Shown: positions 37,031 through 50,398, counted from the first letter of the stretch. The stretch: DNA of 64,000 bases from Cercis canadensis (GCA_003255065.1 QAOA01003658.1:25330-89329), one strand, 5' to 3'. Notes: a model not told the origin generated them from the letters alone. A program made the numbers and translations.

Positions 37031-38854
37031 AAAATAAAAAATCTTATTAGATCACCTGTTGGGGTTAGTTTAGTGGTTATACAAATTATGATTCTATTAG
37101 AATTTCAAGAAGAATGTATACATGGTCTAATCCCACTTTTTTTTTCAAGTGCTATAGGGTATTTAATCTTTTTTTATTACCTCAACCATACCCAAGCCTA
37201 GTTGTACAATTGACTTTTTGTTCTCTTTCCCATTCTGTCTCAATTATCAATTTACCCAACCCTACTATTTTCAATCCATTTATCTTTGAAAAGGATATAG
37301 AAGTTGTCACCTAATTAAGGAACCTTTGCCATCCAACTATCATTATTACTTTGTAGAAATTTAAAGTGAAGTTATCATAGGGGATAGGCCCATGTAAAAT
37401 GGCAAAGCCACCTTACTAAGTTTTTTAACTTGATTATCTCATAAAAAAAAAAAAAAACTTTTAAGAATAAAGTAGTAGTCAAAATCTATATTGCACGAGG
37501 GGAAGATTGGAATGTCATTTTTTTTTCTCATGCATCTTACATAATCTAATATTTTATTATTTATAATTTGAAAGTTAAGTATAAATTTGTGTTGTACAGA
37601 TTTAATTATATATGTTAAAAATTAAGTATAGATAATTTCCCCTAGTGGCTTTGGTTCATGGCTCCATCCATGCCCTTATAGTGAAATTGTCATTGTCCCA
37701 TGTTCAAATTCAATTGATTTTGAGTGAGATGCATTTATAAGAGGGGATAGACTATCAATGTTATGTACTCTTCAGGGGACCAATAAAATCCTAGTGACTC
37801 TTTCTTTATTTTCCAAATTCTTTGTAGTTAAACTAATATTTTCATACTTATTCTTTATAACATGCTTGCTCATCAATCTTGGGGTTGCAACGTGGGTTTT
37901 CACCTCTTAGAGACATCCTTCTGTGCTTCCAGTCAAAATTTTAGACCTAGAGGTTACAAAATAGGCACTCCAAAAAAAAAATAGTTAAAATAAAATAACT
38001 TTTAAATTGTTATGAGCTATTCAATTAGACAAAATTATGACTTATAAATCCAAATTTTACAACTTTAGATTAATTTGAGGATAAGAGAGAAATTAAGTAC
38101 AACCCTCTATTTGTAGGTATATAATTTCTCCAATATAGTCCAAATAGAGGAATCTTCCTCAAGAACAAACTCTATCATTTTTCTCCTATGAATTAGTATT
38201 TGTTAGGCTGCTCTAGCAGTGATATCCCCATAAAATCACATAGGAAATGTGCCCTATAGTATTTGGTCTGCACGAAATTACAGTTTGCATAAGTTAATAG
38301 ATTTTTTTTCTCATATTAATTGCAAAGAATATGCCATATTAATATGCCCGCGCATTCTACCTTCCTTACAAATATGAAACTAATTTTGCTTGACAATTTC
38401 TCCAAATAGAATTGGATGTTTTTGCTAAAGTTTTATAGTATACTTGTAATATTCACCACTTGAAAATAGAATTGGATGGGTTTCAATCCCACCCTTCACA
38501 AAAAGGATAATAAAAACTCATCCAAACTCTTAGTACCCAACTCTAGCTATGAAATACCTTATTCATTCTAATTCATAGGAGAAAAAAAAAATCTAAAACT
38601 GAGTAACTCGCTAAAGCTCAAGTGTTTAAGCTTGCTAAAGCATTGAGTATGATTTAATAAGGGTAGTACACTTTGAATTGATCATTTTTGCTCCCTTTCC
38701 CGTTCAATACTAATTATCAATTACCCAATCCCCACTCACATCAAGTACATTAAGTAAAATTAGAGAGAAGATTGGACCCAAATTTTTTTTTGTCTTCATT
38801 AAACATAGAAATTCTTGAGACGAAAATAAAAATATCCAGAAAAAGGAAGTTAGT

Positions 38855-38856
38855 GT

Positions 38857-38955
<99 letters not shown>

Positions 38956-39041
38956 NNNNNNNNNNNNNNNNNNNNNNNNNNNNNNNNNNNNNNNNNNNNN
39001 NNNNNNNNNNATATATATATATATATATATATATTCTTGTT
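38855..39041. repeat. (AC)n(AT)n microsatellite spanning the assembly gap
   Basis: About 20 AC units pass into a long AT array, which continues after the gap. The translated frames here are artefacts. Confidence 0.95.
38956..39010. other. Assembly gap, 55 N
   Basis: A run of 55 N lies within an AT microsatellite. The true length of the array is unknown. Confidence 1.
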
Positions 39042-39340
39042 TATTATAATTAAAATTGAAATAATTATAAATTTTACAATTTAAAGAGAATACCGTGTTT
39101 CTTCTTTTGAATAGTTGAAGCAAAGCAAATCAATTAGAATATGAAACCTACTTTGTCTATTTCACATTTTTTTTCTTACAATTCATAGGGATGTACTATA
39201 ATCATTTTGATTCTCATTTCATTGAATTAGTTACACTTTTCTACCCTAATCCATTTGTTTTATTGCACTTTTCTACCAAATCTAATAAATTGAGCATATC
39301 ACCGCTTGAAGTATTTCATATTGTAACACTGACCCCTTAA

Positions 39341-42300
39341 CTACTTGTTAACTTTAATATAATAGAAGGTCTGGTACACTACATATTTACTATTTAATAT
39401 TTTAAGAAAATTGATTTAACAAAGACCAAATATACATTTTCAAAATATTTACTCAACCTTTTTATTATGTCCCTTTCGTAGAGTTCATAGCCACTGTTCA
39501 AAATCTTAAAGAGTCCTGTCATTTGGTGATATAGAAAATAAAAGAAATCAGCTATATAATTGAGCAAATTCTAAATGTCCTAGTAACACTTATAGGTGAA
39601 TTAGTAAAAATCAGCTATGTAATTGGCAAGATACATGAGTAATGCCAATTACAAGTGAATTAGTAAAAATTTGGACAATTTAATCTTATTACATGGTTCT
39701 TTCATGTTGTCTCACTCAACGCTACCTTAACTTGAATTATCGCTCGACATAATAAATATTTTATAAATTAAGAAAACGCTTTAGCAAGACAAACCTAGAT
39801 TGTAGAGTTTTTAACAAACTATCACAATAAGTTTTGGCTTCAGATAGATCTTATTTTCCTATGTCTATAATGATCTGTGCGAGTTTGCAAACACAATTGT
39901 GGCACCCAACTTGCGAAACTCTGCCAACAACAATGCAAAAACCTTTTGCATGACTTACAAATGTCTATGCAATCACCAAAAATCAGAAATGAACATAAAT
40001 GAATTGAATTAGAAAGGCCTCAATCTAAAGGTTATGAGAAACCACTTGACAATTAGAAAGACATCTTTCTAAGGGAATAATCTAATTCATTAAAGTCATT
40101 TCATTTTTCATATCTAATTCACTACTACATTTTGAGCTGATAAACGTGAATGATTTTAGATAAAGAAAAGGAAGAAAGATATTTCATTGAGCTTTACATG
40201 CATCATACAAATCTTTTATTGTTAAAATTGTTTACCGAAGTAGTTGGTGAAGAGATGGATCATGAAATTCTGATTGGGGACTGCAATGTCAGAAGGAAAG
40301 CAGTAATTATATGAGTCTAAAAAGAGGCATAGGAGACAAATAGAGTTAGTAAGAACTTGCAAAGCCATCAATATAGATGTTGCAATATTGAATCAACATA
40401 TACATTTCCACATGTAACAGCATCTGCAAGGCACCTCTAGATCAATTGTTTTAGGACTTTTAAAGGCATGTCCACATATGGTAGATTCATCATAGCCATT
40501 TTGATCATTTATGGCAAATGCTCCAGAAATGAAATCGTGGTCAAATCTATTGCTTTTCTTTCAAAGCATTAACAACCAAGTGGTGAATCTTCACAAAAGT
40601 ATATATCCTAATGAAGTTCTATAAGCTTGGTTGAATTGGTGGAACCAACTTAAGACATTGTATAGTAACTTTCTTGTAAGCTCCAAGATTGGTCAGAACT
40701 GGTTGATGGACCTATTTCTAGATATCATGATCCAAGAACTTAGAAGAAAAATGAACACCTTTTGGTTATCATGATCCAAAATATTATTGCATATGACAAT
40801 TTAAAATACAAACCCAAATTGAAACAACCTTAGGAGACAAAGCACATTCATGCAAATTTGCAATTATAATAAATGGGAGTCAATTAGGACAAATACCGAC
40901 CATACAATTAGAACCAACACCCTTAGGCCATACTTATTCTTCATTTCAGTAATAAGGCTTGGACCTAAAGTTCAGCAATATTTGTTGCTGAAATTCTTTT
41001 GGCTATTTTTTTTTTATGTTAACAATAAATAGTTATAATTATGATTAAAGCTTGGGACTTCAATAGGATTTATATTCTCATGGCTATATAAGAGAATTTC
41101 TATTTGCTTTTATTTTCTTACATTAATTTCGGTTATCAATATACATTTATCATGCTTATGTAATATCCCTAATTTGTGTTGTACCCTCCTTAGAAATTGC
41201 AAACATAAAACTTAGGCCTCCACTTTAGCAATAATTGAAGCACAATAACGAAATTGAACTATATAAGGGAATTGCTAAGAGATCATTATTTCAATTAAAT
41301 AACAGGCATAAATAATTATACTGGTAGAATGTCTCACCATAATAATAATTCTATGTATAATAAAAAAATTAAACATAATATAGACTCAAAAGTGAAATAG
41401 GAAAAACTGAATATATTAAACCTAAATATAATCTGATTACTAATGCACATTGTCAATAAAATCAATTTAAAATTCTTCATTCCTCTTATAGCATCAATCC
41501 TAATATAGCCAATAAGATCAACATTTCATTGTCAAAATGTAAAAGACTACACAATTAGTGAACGACACTATCAAAAAAGCAAATTAGCCAAATAATCAGT
41601 CAATCACTTTTTTCTAATTGTACTTAAACCAAAGGAAATTTCATTCTAGGTTATGCACATATAGTGAGTTGGGAAAAATCATTGCCTTGAATCACAAAGT
41701 TGCCAAATGCCTATGCTACAAAAGGCATTCATTTGTTGAATGAGGACATACCAATTTCATCTATTAAATAATAGGAAGAGACATACCTAAGGTGCTAGAG
41801 AAAAAAAATTAATCACTTATGCAAGTCGTGAAAATCTGATAGAAGTCCAAGCTGCAATATAGGAAGATCTATATTGAATGAGGCAAAGGAACAAATATCT
41901 ATAAAATTGGGGGTAGAAAAATTATTACCAAAACTTCCCTGGTGAACAACTATAAGAGATTTATACCATTGCGTGAATTTTTATTATTATTATTTTTCAA
42001 ATATTGAGTAAGAATATTTAGTGATAAATTAAAATGAAATTGATAAATGCAGGAACTGTCATATAAAAAGAAAAAATTTGGAAAAAAAATCAAAAAAAGA
42101 AAAAAAAAAAGGAATAAGAAGGATCAATAAAAATGATTAGAAAGTTAGGATGTTTACCTTTTTTTCCATTCATGAGAACCATCTCATGGGATGTTATAAA
42201 TTCTAGAGAATTCCCACTTATATGTAACAGCTAGACTTATTGCAAAGATCAAAAGGCCAAGAACAAACAAAAGGAAATATGACATATGATTTGAATAAAA

Positions 42301-42480
42301 TCGGGTAGGAGGCTACTAACCAGTGATGATGAATTGCAACCATTTGGAAGCACATTATAATCTGGAAAAAAAAAAAAAATTGCATCATTTGTTTAGCAAG
42401 TAGTTCTCTTTCACAGTTTTTGCATCAAGTGCAAAGGAGAAACCGAGGAGGATAGAAAACTTTTGAGAGATATATATATG
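39341..42480. other. No gene seen inside the Helitron candidate
   Basis: This is AT-rich sequence with short frames only. None has a recognisable motif or a believable splice pattern. Confidence 0.45.
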
Positions 42481-42495
42481 TACCTTTGGAGATGC

Positions 42496-42531
<36 letters not shown>

Positions 42532-42535
42532 GAGA

Positions 42536-43125
42536 GAAAAATATTGTATAGAGAAAGAACAAACCTTATTACCTTTGGAGATTGAGGAGATAGAAAGAAG
42601 AAGAAAAATGAAATAGATCTTAAGGATCCATAATATTACAGCAACAAATGATATATAGAGAAAGATCAAACCTTGTTTCCTTTGTTGATGGGAAAATCGT
42701 GGGAGAGGGAAAGGAATATTGAAGGAGCAAAACATATACATAAGGATATTGAGAGATATATTATAATGAAAAAGATATTGAGAAACAAAATTACAGCAAC
42801 CAAAAAAATATAAAGAAAGAGCATACCTTATTACCTTTGGAGATGGAGGAGATGAAGAGGAAAAAGAATAATGAAATAACAAAATGGTTGCATAAGGAGA
42901 TTGAGAGATATATTAAAATGAAATAGATATTGTGAAACAAAATTACAACAACAACAAAAATATAGAGAAAGAGCATATCTTGTTGCCTTTAGAAATGGAG
43001 GAGATGGAGAGAAAAAAAAAAAAGATTAATGAAATAGCAAAATGGCTGCATATAGAGATTGAGAGATATATTAGAATGGAATAGATATTGAGGTAGAGAA
43101 CTACAACAACAGAAAAAATGATTTA
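42536..43125 (-). repeat. Tandem array of about 150-bp units
   Basis: Four units begin near 42548, 42658, 42813 and 42961. Each has GAGAAAGAGCATACCTTATT or a variant, followed by CCTTTGGAGATGGAGGAGAT, and later GAGATTGAGAGATATATT. Related units occur at about 45877, 46185 and 47770. On the minus strand each unit reads CTCCAAAGGTAATAAGGTATG, which looks like a splice donor context (AG|GTATG). The minus-strand frames across the array are repeat-encoded. Confidence 0.8.
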
Positions 43126-43139
43126 AAAAAACAAACCTA

Positions 43140-43330
43140 GGTGATCAATTCGTGAGCCAATAGAGGCGAGTCTCATATGAAGTGCAATATATATAGTGGT
43201 TTATGGAGGCACAAACTCCAAACAATAATTTTAGAATTCAAATTCAAAAATCAACATTTATTGGGGGCTATAATTTGGGAGAGTACTTGACAATTCTTAT
43301 TAACCAAAATTAATTGAATAAAGTTTTCCA
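43140..43330 (-). promoter_or_regulatory. Promoter-like module 1 (minus strand)
   Basis: Read on the minus strand there is CTATATATATTGC (a TATA-like box), then CATATGAGACTCGCC (an ATG), then a short frame ending at a donor-like CCTAG|GTTTG. Modules around 44050, 45165, 46370 and 47950 share this order to different degrees. Their role is unknown. Confidence 0.4.
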
Positions 43331-46019
43331 CAATGTGAAATTTCAATTTCCTATATTTTGTTTGAATTAATAACAATTTTGAATTATTTAGACCGAAATT
43401 CAAGCAATCTATTATAAATTAAAGAAATAAATAGTATATTCATGGTATTGCCTATCAAGAAACCAATTAAATATTGCCTATCAAGTAATCAAATAAGTTA
43501 ATATAAAGGAAGCGGAGGGTTGTGACCTACAGCTGCATTGCCGAACATCCTATGATCCCAACTCCTTTCAATTTTTAATATAAAGGAAGATTTCATTTTT
43601 TTAAAAACGTCTTTGACAAACATAAACTGAATTACAATAAGTTACCCTTGTTGTATTGCCCTAGTGCAGCAAAAAAAACTTGCACAAATTAAAGCCCAAC
43701 CCAGATTTTTTTTTTTTTCAATCTTTCTTCAGTTTGTTAAAAGTATCATATTGGACTCATTCCATTTTATAAATGGTTATTGGAAACTATTTTTGTATCT
43801 TAAGCATTGTGTTATAGTTTTAGTATGTAGGCACTCACAATATATAATATTCTAATAACATGAATAAGAATAAAAGTAAAACATGAACTTGATATTTAGC
43901 TAATATCTAAATTGGCTACATAAAGATTTGAAGAGCAAGAAAGAGTTAACATAGAAATATTGGAAGAACAAACCTTGGTGTCTTCTAGTTCAGAAGTAAT
44001 ACGTGCAGAACAGCTTTTTGTAGGTGAATGGTGATACAACACACAAAGGTTGCAGTATATATAGAGAAGTGGAGGTTAGAAAGTGTAACCTTGTTTTTTT
44101 AATCCTTAATTTAGGAAATATAGTAGGAAAACAATAAAAAGGATTTCGGTGAATGTAAATATTTAATTACATCAATTCCAGTTCTTAGCAATCAAGCAAT
44201 CCATTACTTTCCTTAATTTATTGTTTAACATTTTTTTGTTTTAAATTAATAAGGCACATAACTGTTTCTAATGTAAATTACTAATTGATTCTTGATAATT
44301 CCTTCAATTATATTGCTCCATTAAATATTTAATTACATCAATTCCGGTTCTTGCCAATCAAGCAATGCATTACGGTAGCAATTTTTAGAAACTATTTTTT
44401 TGTTTTAGATTAATAAGGCACATAACTATGCAATAATGTAAATTATTAATTGATGAAATTGATTCCTTCAAATATATTCCTCCATTCAAATATATAATGA
44501 GATATGTTCACAGAGTCCAAGCTTGTTAATTAAGGAAAATTTGTAATGGCACAAATTAATTATAATAATGAAAGTTGAATCTTTGACCAAATAATATTAT
44601 TATTTATGTTGGCAAATAGTATATTTAGTCATGTAATATTGTAGTACTCAAATTCTAAATACATGTCAGTACTCAAACCCTATTTTTTTAATCCTTTATT
44701 TAGAAAATATAGTAGGAAAACAAATATTATGATTTTGGTGAATGTAAATATTAGGATGTCTTTGATTCCTTCAAATATATTGCTCCATTCAGTTTTGAGG
44801 GAGATATGTTCACGTATTCCACACTTGTTTATTAAGCACAATTTATAATGGCACAAAGCATATATAATCATGTAAGTTGAATCTTTGACTTTTTAATATG
44901 AATATTTATGATTCCAAGTAGTATTTTTTTACGTGTCCTTCTAAAGCTAGAATAAACCTTCTAAAGCTACTATGTGTCAATAATTCATGATATATTATTT
45001 ATGCATGGATACTACATGTCCTCCTTGTTTCATGCCAAGAATTTCAGAAAAAAAAAAAAAACATACCTCAATAATGTGTAGAACGAATTAAGCAGCTTAC
45101 TAAAGCCTAGGGTGGCGCGAGGGTGCTGTTAAAATAAACCACATTAGGGTGCTATTTATATAGAGATATGGGGCAAAGGAAAGGTAACCCTAATTTTGAT
45201 TTTAGAATAGCAATTAAGTAATTATTTTGTGTCATCAATTTATAAGAGAATTTGGCATAATTAAATAGAATAATATTTCCTTGATGGGCTGTTTTTGTAA
45301 AGGGTGGCAACATTAATCCCACAAATTTGGCAAATTTGCCAAATTCACCTTGATAATTTCGGTTACTAATTCTGATTGTAAATCAAGCAATCAATTACAT
45401 GCACCCATTCTGTAAGTTGACTTTTTTTTTTTTAATGACCTCATCAAGCAATCAATTTATGCAAGAGAGATGGGATGGACTATGATGCATTTTTAGTTAA
45501 AAAAAAAAAAAAACAAAAGGCAATATGATTTGCAATATTTTATTTTTGCAAAGTTGGGTAACTATTTTGAAACACTTTCTAACCTATTTCAAAATTACGC
45601 ACCAATGTATATTCTATAAAACTTACCTTAAAATGATCCCAATTTTGAAAACATTAAATATAAAACTGATTATTAACCAAAAAAAATGAATATAGGAAAA
45701 AGTATTCAGTGTAAAACCATATGTACTGTTCCTATATTGGCCCCACAACAAATTGTAGATGAAGGATTCATTCTTCTAATACCATTGATCTTGCATTAAA
45801 CAACAGAAAACCTTGTTGTTTAAGGGAATAGAAGAGATGCTGGAAAGAAAAAATAGATTTAAGACCAAATATTGTATAGAGAAAAAACAAACCTTATTGC
45901 TTCTGGAGATTGAGGAGATTTAGAGGAAAATGAATAATAAAAGAGCAAAAGGGTTATATGAGGAGATTGAGAGATATATTCAAATAAAATAGATATTGTG
46001 AAACAAAGTTACTACAAAA

Positions 46020-46650
46020 AAAAAAAGAAAATAGAGAGAAAGAGCATAGAAACACAGAGAGAAAGATTAGATGTTAGCCTAAAATAGAATAGAAACTCAA
46101 AATAAGGAATAAAGAAAGAGCAACATGGTTGGATCAATATACTAAAAAAAATAAACACAACAACCTACAAATCAAAGGAAAAGAGCATACCTTATTGCCT
46201 GTGGAGATGAAAAAAATCTACAAAATAAGGAATACAAAGCAAAATGGATTCATAAGCTACTAAACAATTTGAAAGAGTAAACCTGAGAGCTTATTCAAAT
46301 GGAGGAAAACAGTTGACATATTCATGATGCAATGGGGGTCAACCTCATATGCAATCAAGTATATTTAGAGGTTTACGGAGGCACAACTTCCAAACCCTAA
46401 AATTTAAAATATCATTGACAAATCAACATTTATTGCTTTTGCTAAAATTAGGGAGTGCAATTGACAATTATTATATTTTGAATGAATTATTATGTAATTT
46501 TTGAATTTAATAATTTCATTGTGAAATTCAAATTATAGAAACTGATTTATAATTTTCATTACATTATTAATTGTGATTCTTCATAATTTGTATTAATGGC
46601 TGGAGTGCCACATGGCGAGCTGTGAAGCATTTGCCTATTCTTTTTAGGAG
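46020..46650 (-). repeat. Duplicate of the Helitron 5' terminal region, inner copy
   Basis: About 600 bp matches 47620-48230 (shared AAAATGGATTCATAAGCTAC, GGAGGAAAACAGTTGACATA and AATGGCTGGAGTGCCAC). The match ends at GCATTTGCCTATTC plus a T run, about 18-23 bases before the point corresponding to the outer terminus. The minus strand here starts TCTCCTAAAAAG, possibly a second Helitron 5' end. Confidence 0.75.
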
Positions 46651-47407
46651 ACCTTCTCTACTCCGTACACAANAAAAAAAAAAAAAAAAAAAAGTGAAGG
46701 TGGGTTACATGAAATTATATATATATAAAAAAAAAAGTTCCAAAATTTTTGTGGAGAGGTCTTCAAAGGCTAGGTAATTAGACCTTTTTGTGGATGGACT
46801 TAGGTTTAATTCTGAAATTATTGGCGGGGGTCAATTGGATGTAGAGAACCCCGATAATTTCTGGCAGTCCTTTCCCATGACTTAACCCTTTGTGTCATTA
46901 TAATAAATCACCTATAGATCTTATGTGTGTAAAATATGCTTTGTTTTGATTGCATATTTAACTTCACAGTCTCTGGACATGTTAGTTTGAGAGTGTTATA
47001 TGGACTCATTTTGTTGGCAACAATTCTATGAAATATCTTATTTTCCTATAAACAACTTATGATATGTTAGACGTTTCTTACAGATGACCTAGACTATCAT
47101 TAATCCACTTATTTTCCACATATGATTCCTATCCCACGTTTATAGTAGTAGTCCACTAAAAGTCGATGCAATATGTGGCCATTGAGTTCTTTTTAATTTT
47201 TGTGCTTATAATTATGTTGCTAGGGCATTAAACGTGACATGTCTGTAAACATATGCTGAACTGCAGCAAGCTTAGTTTGACCTCCGTAATCTCCTCTGTA
47301 AATGTGAAGCATTCTCCTTTTGAATCATTTTTATGTGATAATGAGATCATCATTTTCTGCTAGTCATTTTTAGCTACATGCTACCAAGGTAAGCTATTCT
47401 TTTTCAG

Positions 47408-47530
47408 GTGGCAACATCATTAAATTCCATTGAGTGTTTAATCCTACAATCTGGCTCATCAATTTTCACGTGGCATGGTAACCAAGGTTCCTTTGAGCAG
47501 CTAGCAGCAAAAGTTGCTGAATTTTTGAAG
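47408..47530 (+). pseudogene. Captured villin exon (gelsolin-repeat segment)
   Basis: A 123-nt open segment encodes 41 residues including [28 protein letters not shown] and [10 protein letters not shown]. This is characteristic of a gelsolin repeat in plant villins, actin filament-bundling proteins. It is bounded by an intact acceptor (TTTTTCAG) and donor (AAG|GTACGT), so it was copied with its intron edges. No neighbouring villin exon is visible, and it lies between the two 0.6-kb copies of the Helitron 5' region. It is on the plus strand, opposite to the Helitron. It cannot make a villin on its own. Confidence 0.85.
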
Positions 47531-48247
47531 GTACGTACTCTAGGCTGAGACATTTTAGAACTGCTTTGAAATTAGCAAAAGGGTAAAATGAAATAAAAAA
47601 TGCTGCACAAAATTAGTGCAAGATAAATAAAAATAGAGAGAAAGATCATAGAACCACAAAGAGAAAGATTGGATATTAGCTTAAAACCACATAGAGAAAG
47701 ACCAACATGGCAGGATGAATATAGTAAAAAAAAAAAAAAACAAAGCAACCTACACATCTTAGGAAAAGAACATACCTTATATATGTGGAGATGGAGAAAA
47801 TCTACAAAATAAGAAGTACAAAGCAAAATGGATTCATAAGCTACTAAACGATTTGAAAGAGCAAACCTGGGAGCTTATTCAAATGGAGGAAAACAGTTGA
47901 CATATTCGTAATACAATGGGGGTCAACCTCATATGCAGTCAAATATATATAGAAGTTTATAGAGGCACAACCTCCAAACCCTAAAATTTGAAATATCATT
48001 GACAAATCACAATTTATTGTTTTTGCTAAAATTAGGGAGTGCAATTGATAATTATTATATTTTGAATTAATTATTTTTAAATTTTTGAATTTAATAATTT
48101 AATTGTGAAATTCAAATTACCAAAACTGATTTATAATTTTCATTGCATTATTAATTGTGATTAGTCATAATTTGTATTAATGGCTGGAGTGCCACGTGGC
48201 AAGCTGTGGAGCATTTGCCTATTCCTTTTAAATATTATAAGATAAGA

Positions 48248-48966
48248 TAACTAAATTAAAAAGAAGAAAAAATAAATTAAAAAAAAAAGCAATGGAAATG
48301 GACGGTGGAGATTAAAGGGCAAGATAGGAAAGTGAAACAAAATGAAATATCTAGAGTGGAGTGTGTGGGTGCGTGAAAAAATAAAGGAAAGAAGAAGTTA
48401 CGGGGAAGAACCAGAGAAGAACGAAAAAAATGCAGAGATATTAGGATAATTGGGAGAAGAACAAGAAAGAAATGGAGAAAAGAGAGAATCAGGCTAAAGA
48501 AAGGAGATCAAATACAGAGCCAGAGAAGAATTTGCAAGAGATAACACCAATTCGGGGTTCATTTATGTTCTCTTTGCCTTTCTCTTAATGTTAATGTCAA
48601 GATTTTCTTGTGAGTTTCAGGATATCCAGGATATCTGTTTGTGTTTCTCATCGGACTCTATAACTTTTACTCACAAATAGATGAGTCTTGTGATTTTCCT
48701 TATATTTATCATGTGATTTGAGCTCATTGGATAAATTGATTTTGGGTGATTCATAGAATTACAGGCTTACTGTGACCAATGTTTCATGTTTGATGAGCAT
48801 TTTTGAATATATAGGTGTTGATAAGTATTAGGTAAGCATACTAAGAATATTGTTTTTAGATGGGGGAATTTCAATCTGTGATTAGATTATGATTGCTGCT
48901 GCTGTGCTTTTTTTGGTTATTACAAGTGATTCTGAATCATGGAGATTGTATGGGTACTATGTGGGA
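48248..48966 (+). mobile_element. 3' LTR (second part) of the outer gypsy element, truncated
   Basis: It resumes at TAACTAAATTAAAAAGAAG and follows 13803-14560 of the 5' LTR, without the MITE. It ends after TATGGGTACTATGTGGGAA, where unrelated sequence begins. Confidence 0.8.
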
Positions 48967-50362
48967 AAGACGATTGATTACTATTAGCTAGAATGGAAAC
49001 ACAATTGCACAGTAAATTAACTGTTAGTGTAAGTTTCCCATGGCAGCTAATTTGGTGTTGATGTTGTCTTCCAATTTCTTCAAAGGCAGATAAACTACAT
49101 TAGATTAAACACAAAGAGAAAATTATAAGGATATGAGACTTTACCTACAACGGAAAAAACATGAACCTTGCATGTCAGCCATAATTGAAAAAACAGGACA
49201 AGGGATGGAGAACACACCATAACTCTAAGCAAGAAAAAGAAAAGGTGCAAAAACTCTAATAAGATATATAAGATTTAATAAGGTACTAGGCAGGCATTAG
49301 CAACAATCCTCCTCCTCGTTTTAGGAAAATTTTCTAATTTTCAGAAAAGGAATTATATTCCCTATTTGGCAAGTGACTTGGGACATGTGGTCGCCTTTAC
49401 TCTAAATCAAAACCATTGTCCATGATCTACTAAATCAATTGTTTTCATTAACCTAATCTTTAGCAACTACTCTCACTATAACGACAATTTTCTCTTTTTT
49501 ATTTTCTCTTTCATTCAATAAAATAAAAGCTTCTAAGAATTTAAAAATACGTGTCCTTCTCCTACCCTCTTACCCGAAAACAAATGAATTGAATAAAGGA
49601 TTTGACTCCCATATATATCATAGACCAAATAATAATAAGAGTTAAATAATTTTTTCGTCATTGAACTATTTTTCAAATGTCAAATTAGTCATTTAAGTGA
49701 TCATTTTTTGTGCTATGTACAGATGACTAATTTAACGGACAATATGATTATTCGTAGATTAAAGTGACATTTGAAAAATAATTCAAAAATAAAAAATGTA
49801 TTTTACTTTAATAATAATAATGTGATTGTAAGAAGAAAGGGCCAAGAAATTTACGTATTACGCACTTAAAATTCTGTCGAGTGCTAATTTCCTTTTGCCA
49901 TAACATGGGGTTGAAAGATTTTAAAAGCCTTTCCTATTGACATGAATAAAATGGAAGTCTATGTATCGCATATATTAATCTAGCAACAGAATGTAAAATA
50001 AAATTTTGATATTTTATATCTAGGCTTGATTTTACATCAGTAAGAGTGGTACTGATTAATATAAGTAAGATAAATTTCCCTATGGGAACTTGACAAGTTG
50101 ACCAATAAGTGGAAAAAGAAAAGAGAAATCAATTTTTTTCTTTTTGGGCATGGAAAAGAAAAATCATATGGATAATGAATTGAGAGATGAGGCAGAGTTG
50201 GTGACTACCAAAAACTAGAATGAAATTGAAAGATACAAAGCAAAATTTCAGAAGACGTTACTCTGTCAATCTGTCTATATTTACTCAAACTCCCTAACCA
50301 TGCCCATCGAAGAGTGCCTTCACGGCTTCAAAAACTCTCTGTTCTCTACCAAGCTTACATTC

Positions 50363-50398
<36 letters not shown>

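Larger units (their letters stand above)
35940..39340. repeat. Pairs of dispersed direct repeats within the Helitron candidate
   Basis: Segment 35940-36220 recurs at 39095-39340 (shared CTTTTGAATAGTTGAAGCAAA and AATTGAGCATATCAC). Segment 36310-36530 recurs at 37600-37800 (shared TATAAGAGGGGATAGACT and GTTATGTACTCTTCA). Segment 32884-33010 recurs at 37020-37120 (shared GGGTTAGTTTAGTG and ATTAGAATTT). Together these indicate a duplicated 3' half of the Helitron-like unit. No coding sequence is supportable. Confidence 0.65.
32567..48247 (-). mobile_element. Giant non-autonomous Helitron candidate, 15.7 kb, minus strand
   Basis: Read on the minus strand it starts TCTTATCTTATAATATTT (48247 downward) and ends GGGAATAGTACTAG at 32567. 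The 5' TC, the 3' CTAG and a hairpin (32578-32595, CCCGCGC/GCATGGG with one mismatch and one wobble) 7 bases before the CTAG are the marks of plant Helitrons. The insertion lies between an A (32566) and a T (48248) of one LTR. The uninterrupted sequence at 13571-13589 reads AAGTAAATAATTAAATT, so nothing was duplicated. I see no Rep/helicase frame, so it would be non-autonomous. It contains repeated promoter-like modules, tandem repeats, a villin exon and an assembly gap. The internal Helitron-like end at 36982 suggests that more than one copy is combined here. Confidence 0.7.

Noticed and set aside
38710-39123. A 137-aa frame across the N gap
   Set aside because: It consists of translated AC/AT microsatellite and unknown bases.
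42529-42976. Minus-strand frames rich in aromatic residues
   Set aside because: They are encoded by the 150-bp tandem units and differ between units without conserved protein sequence.
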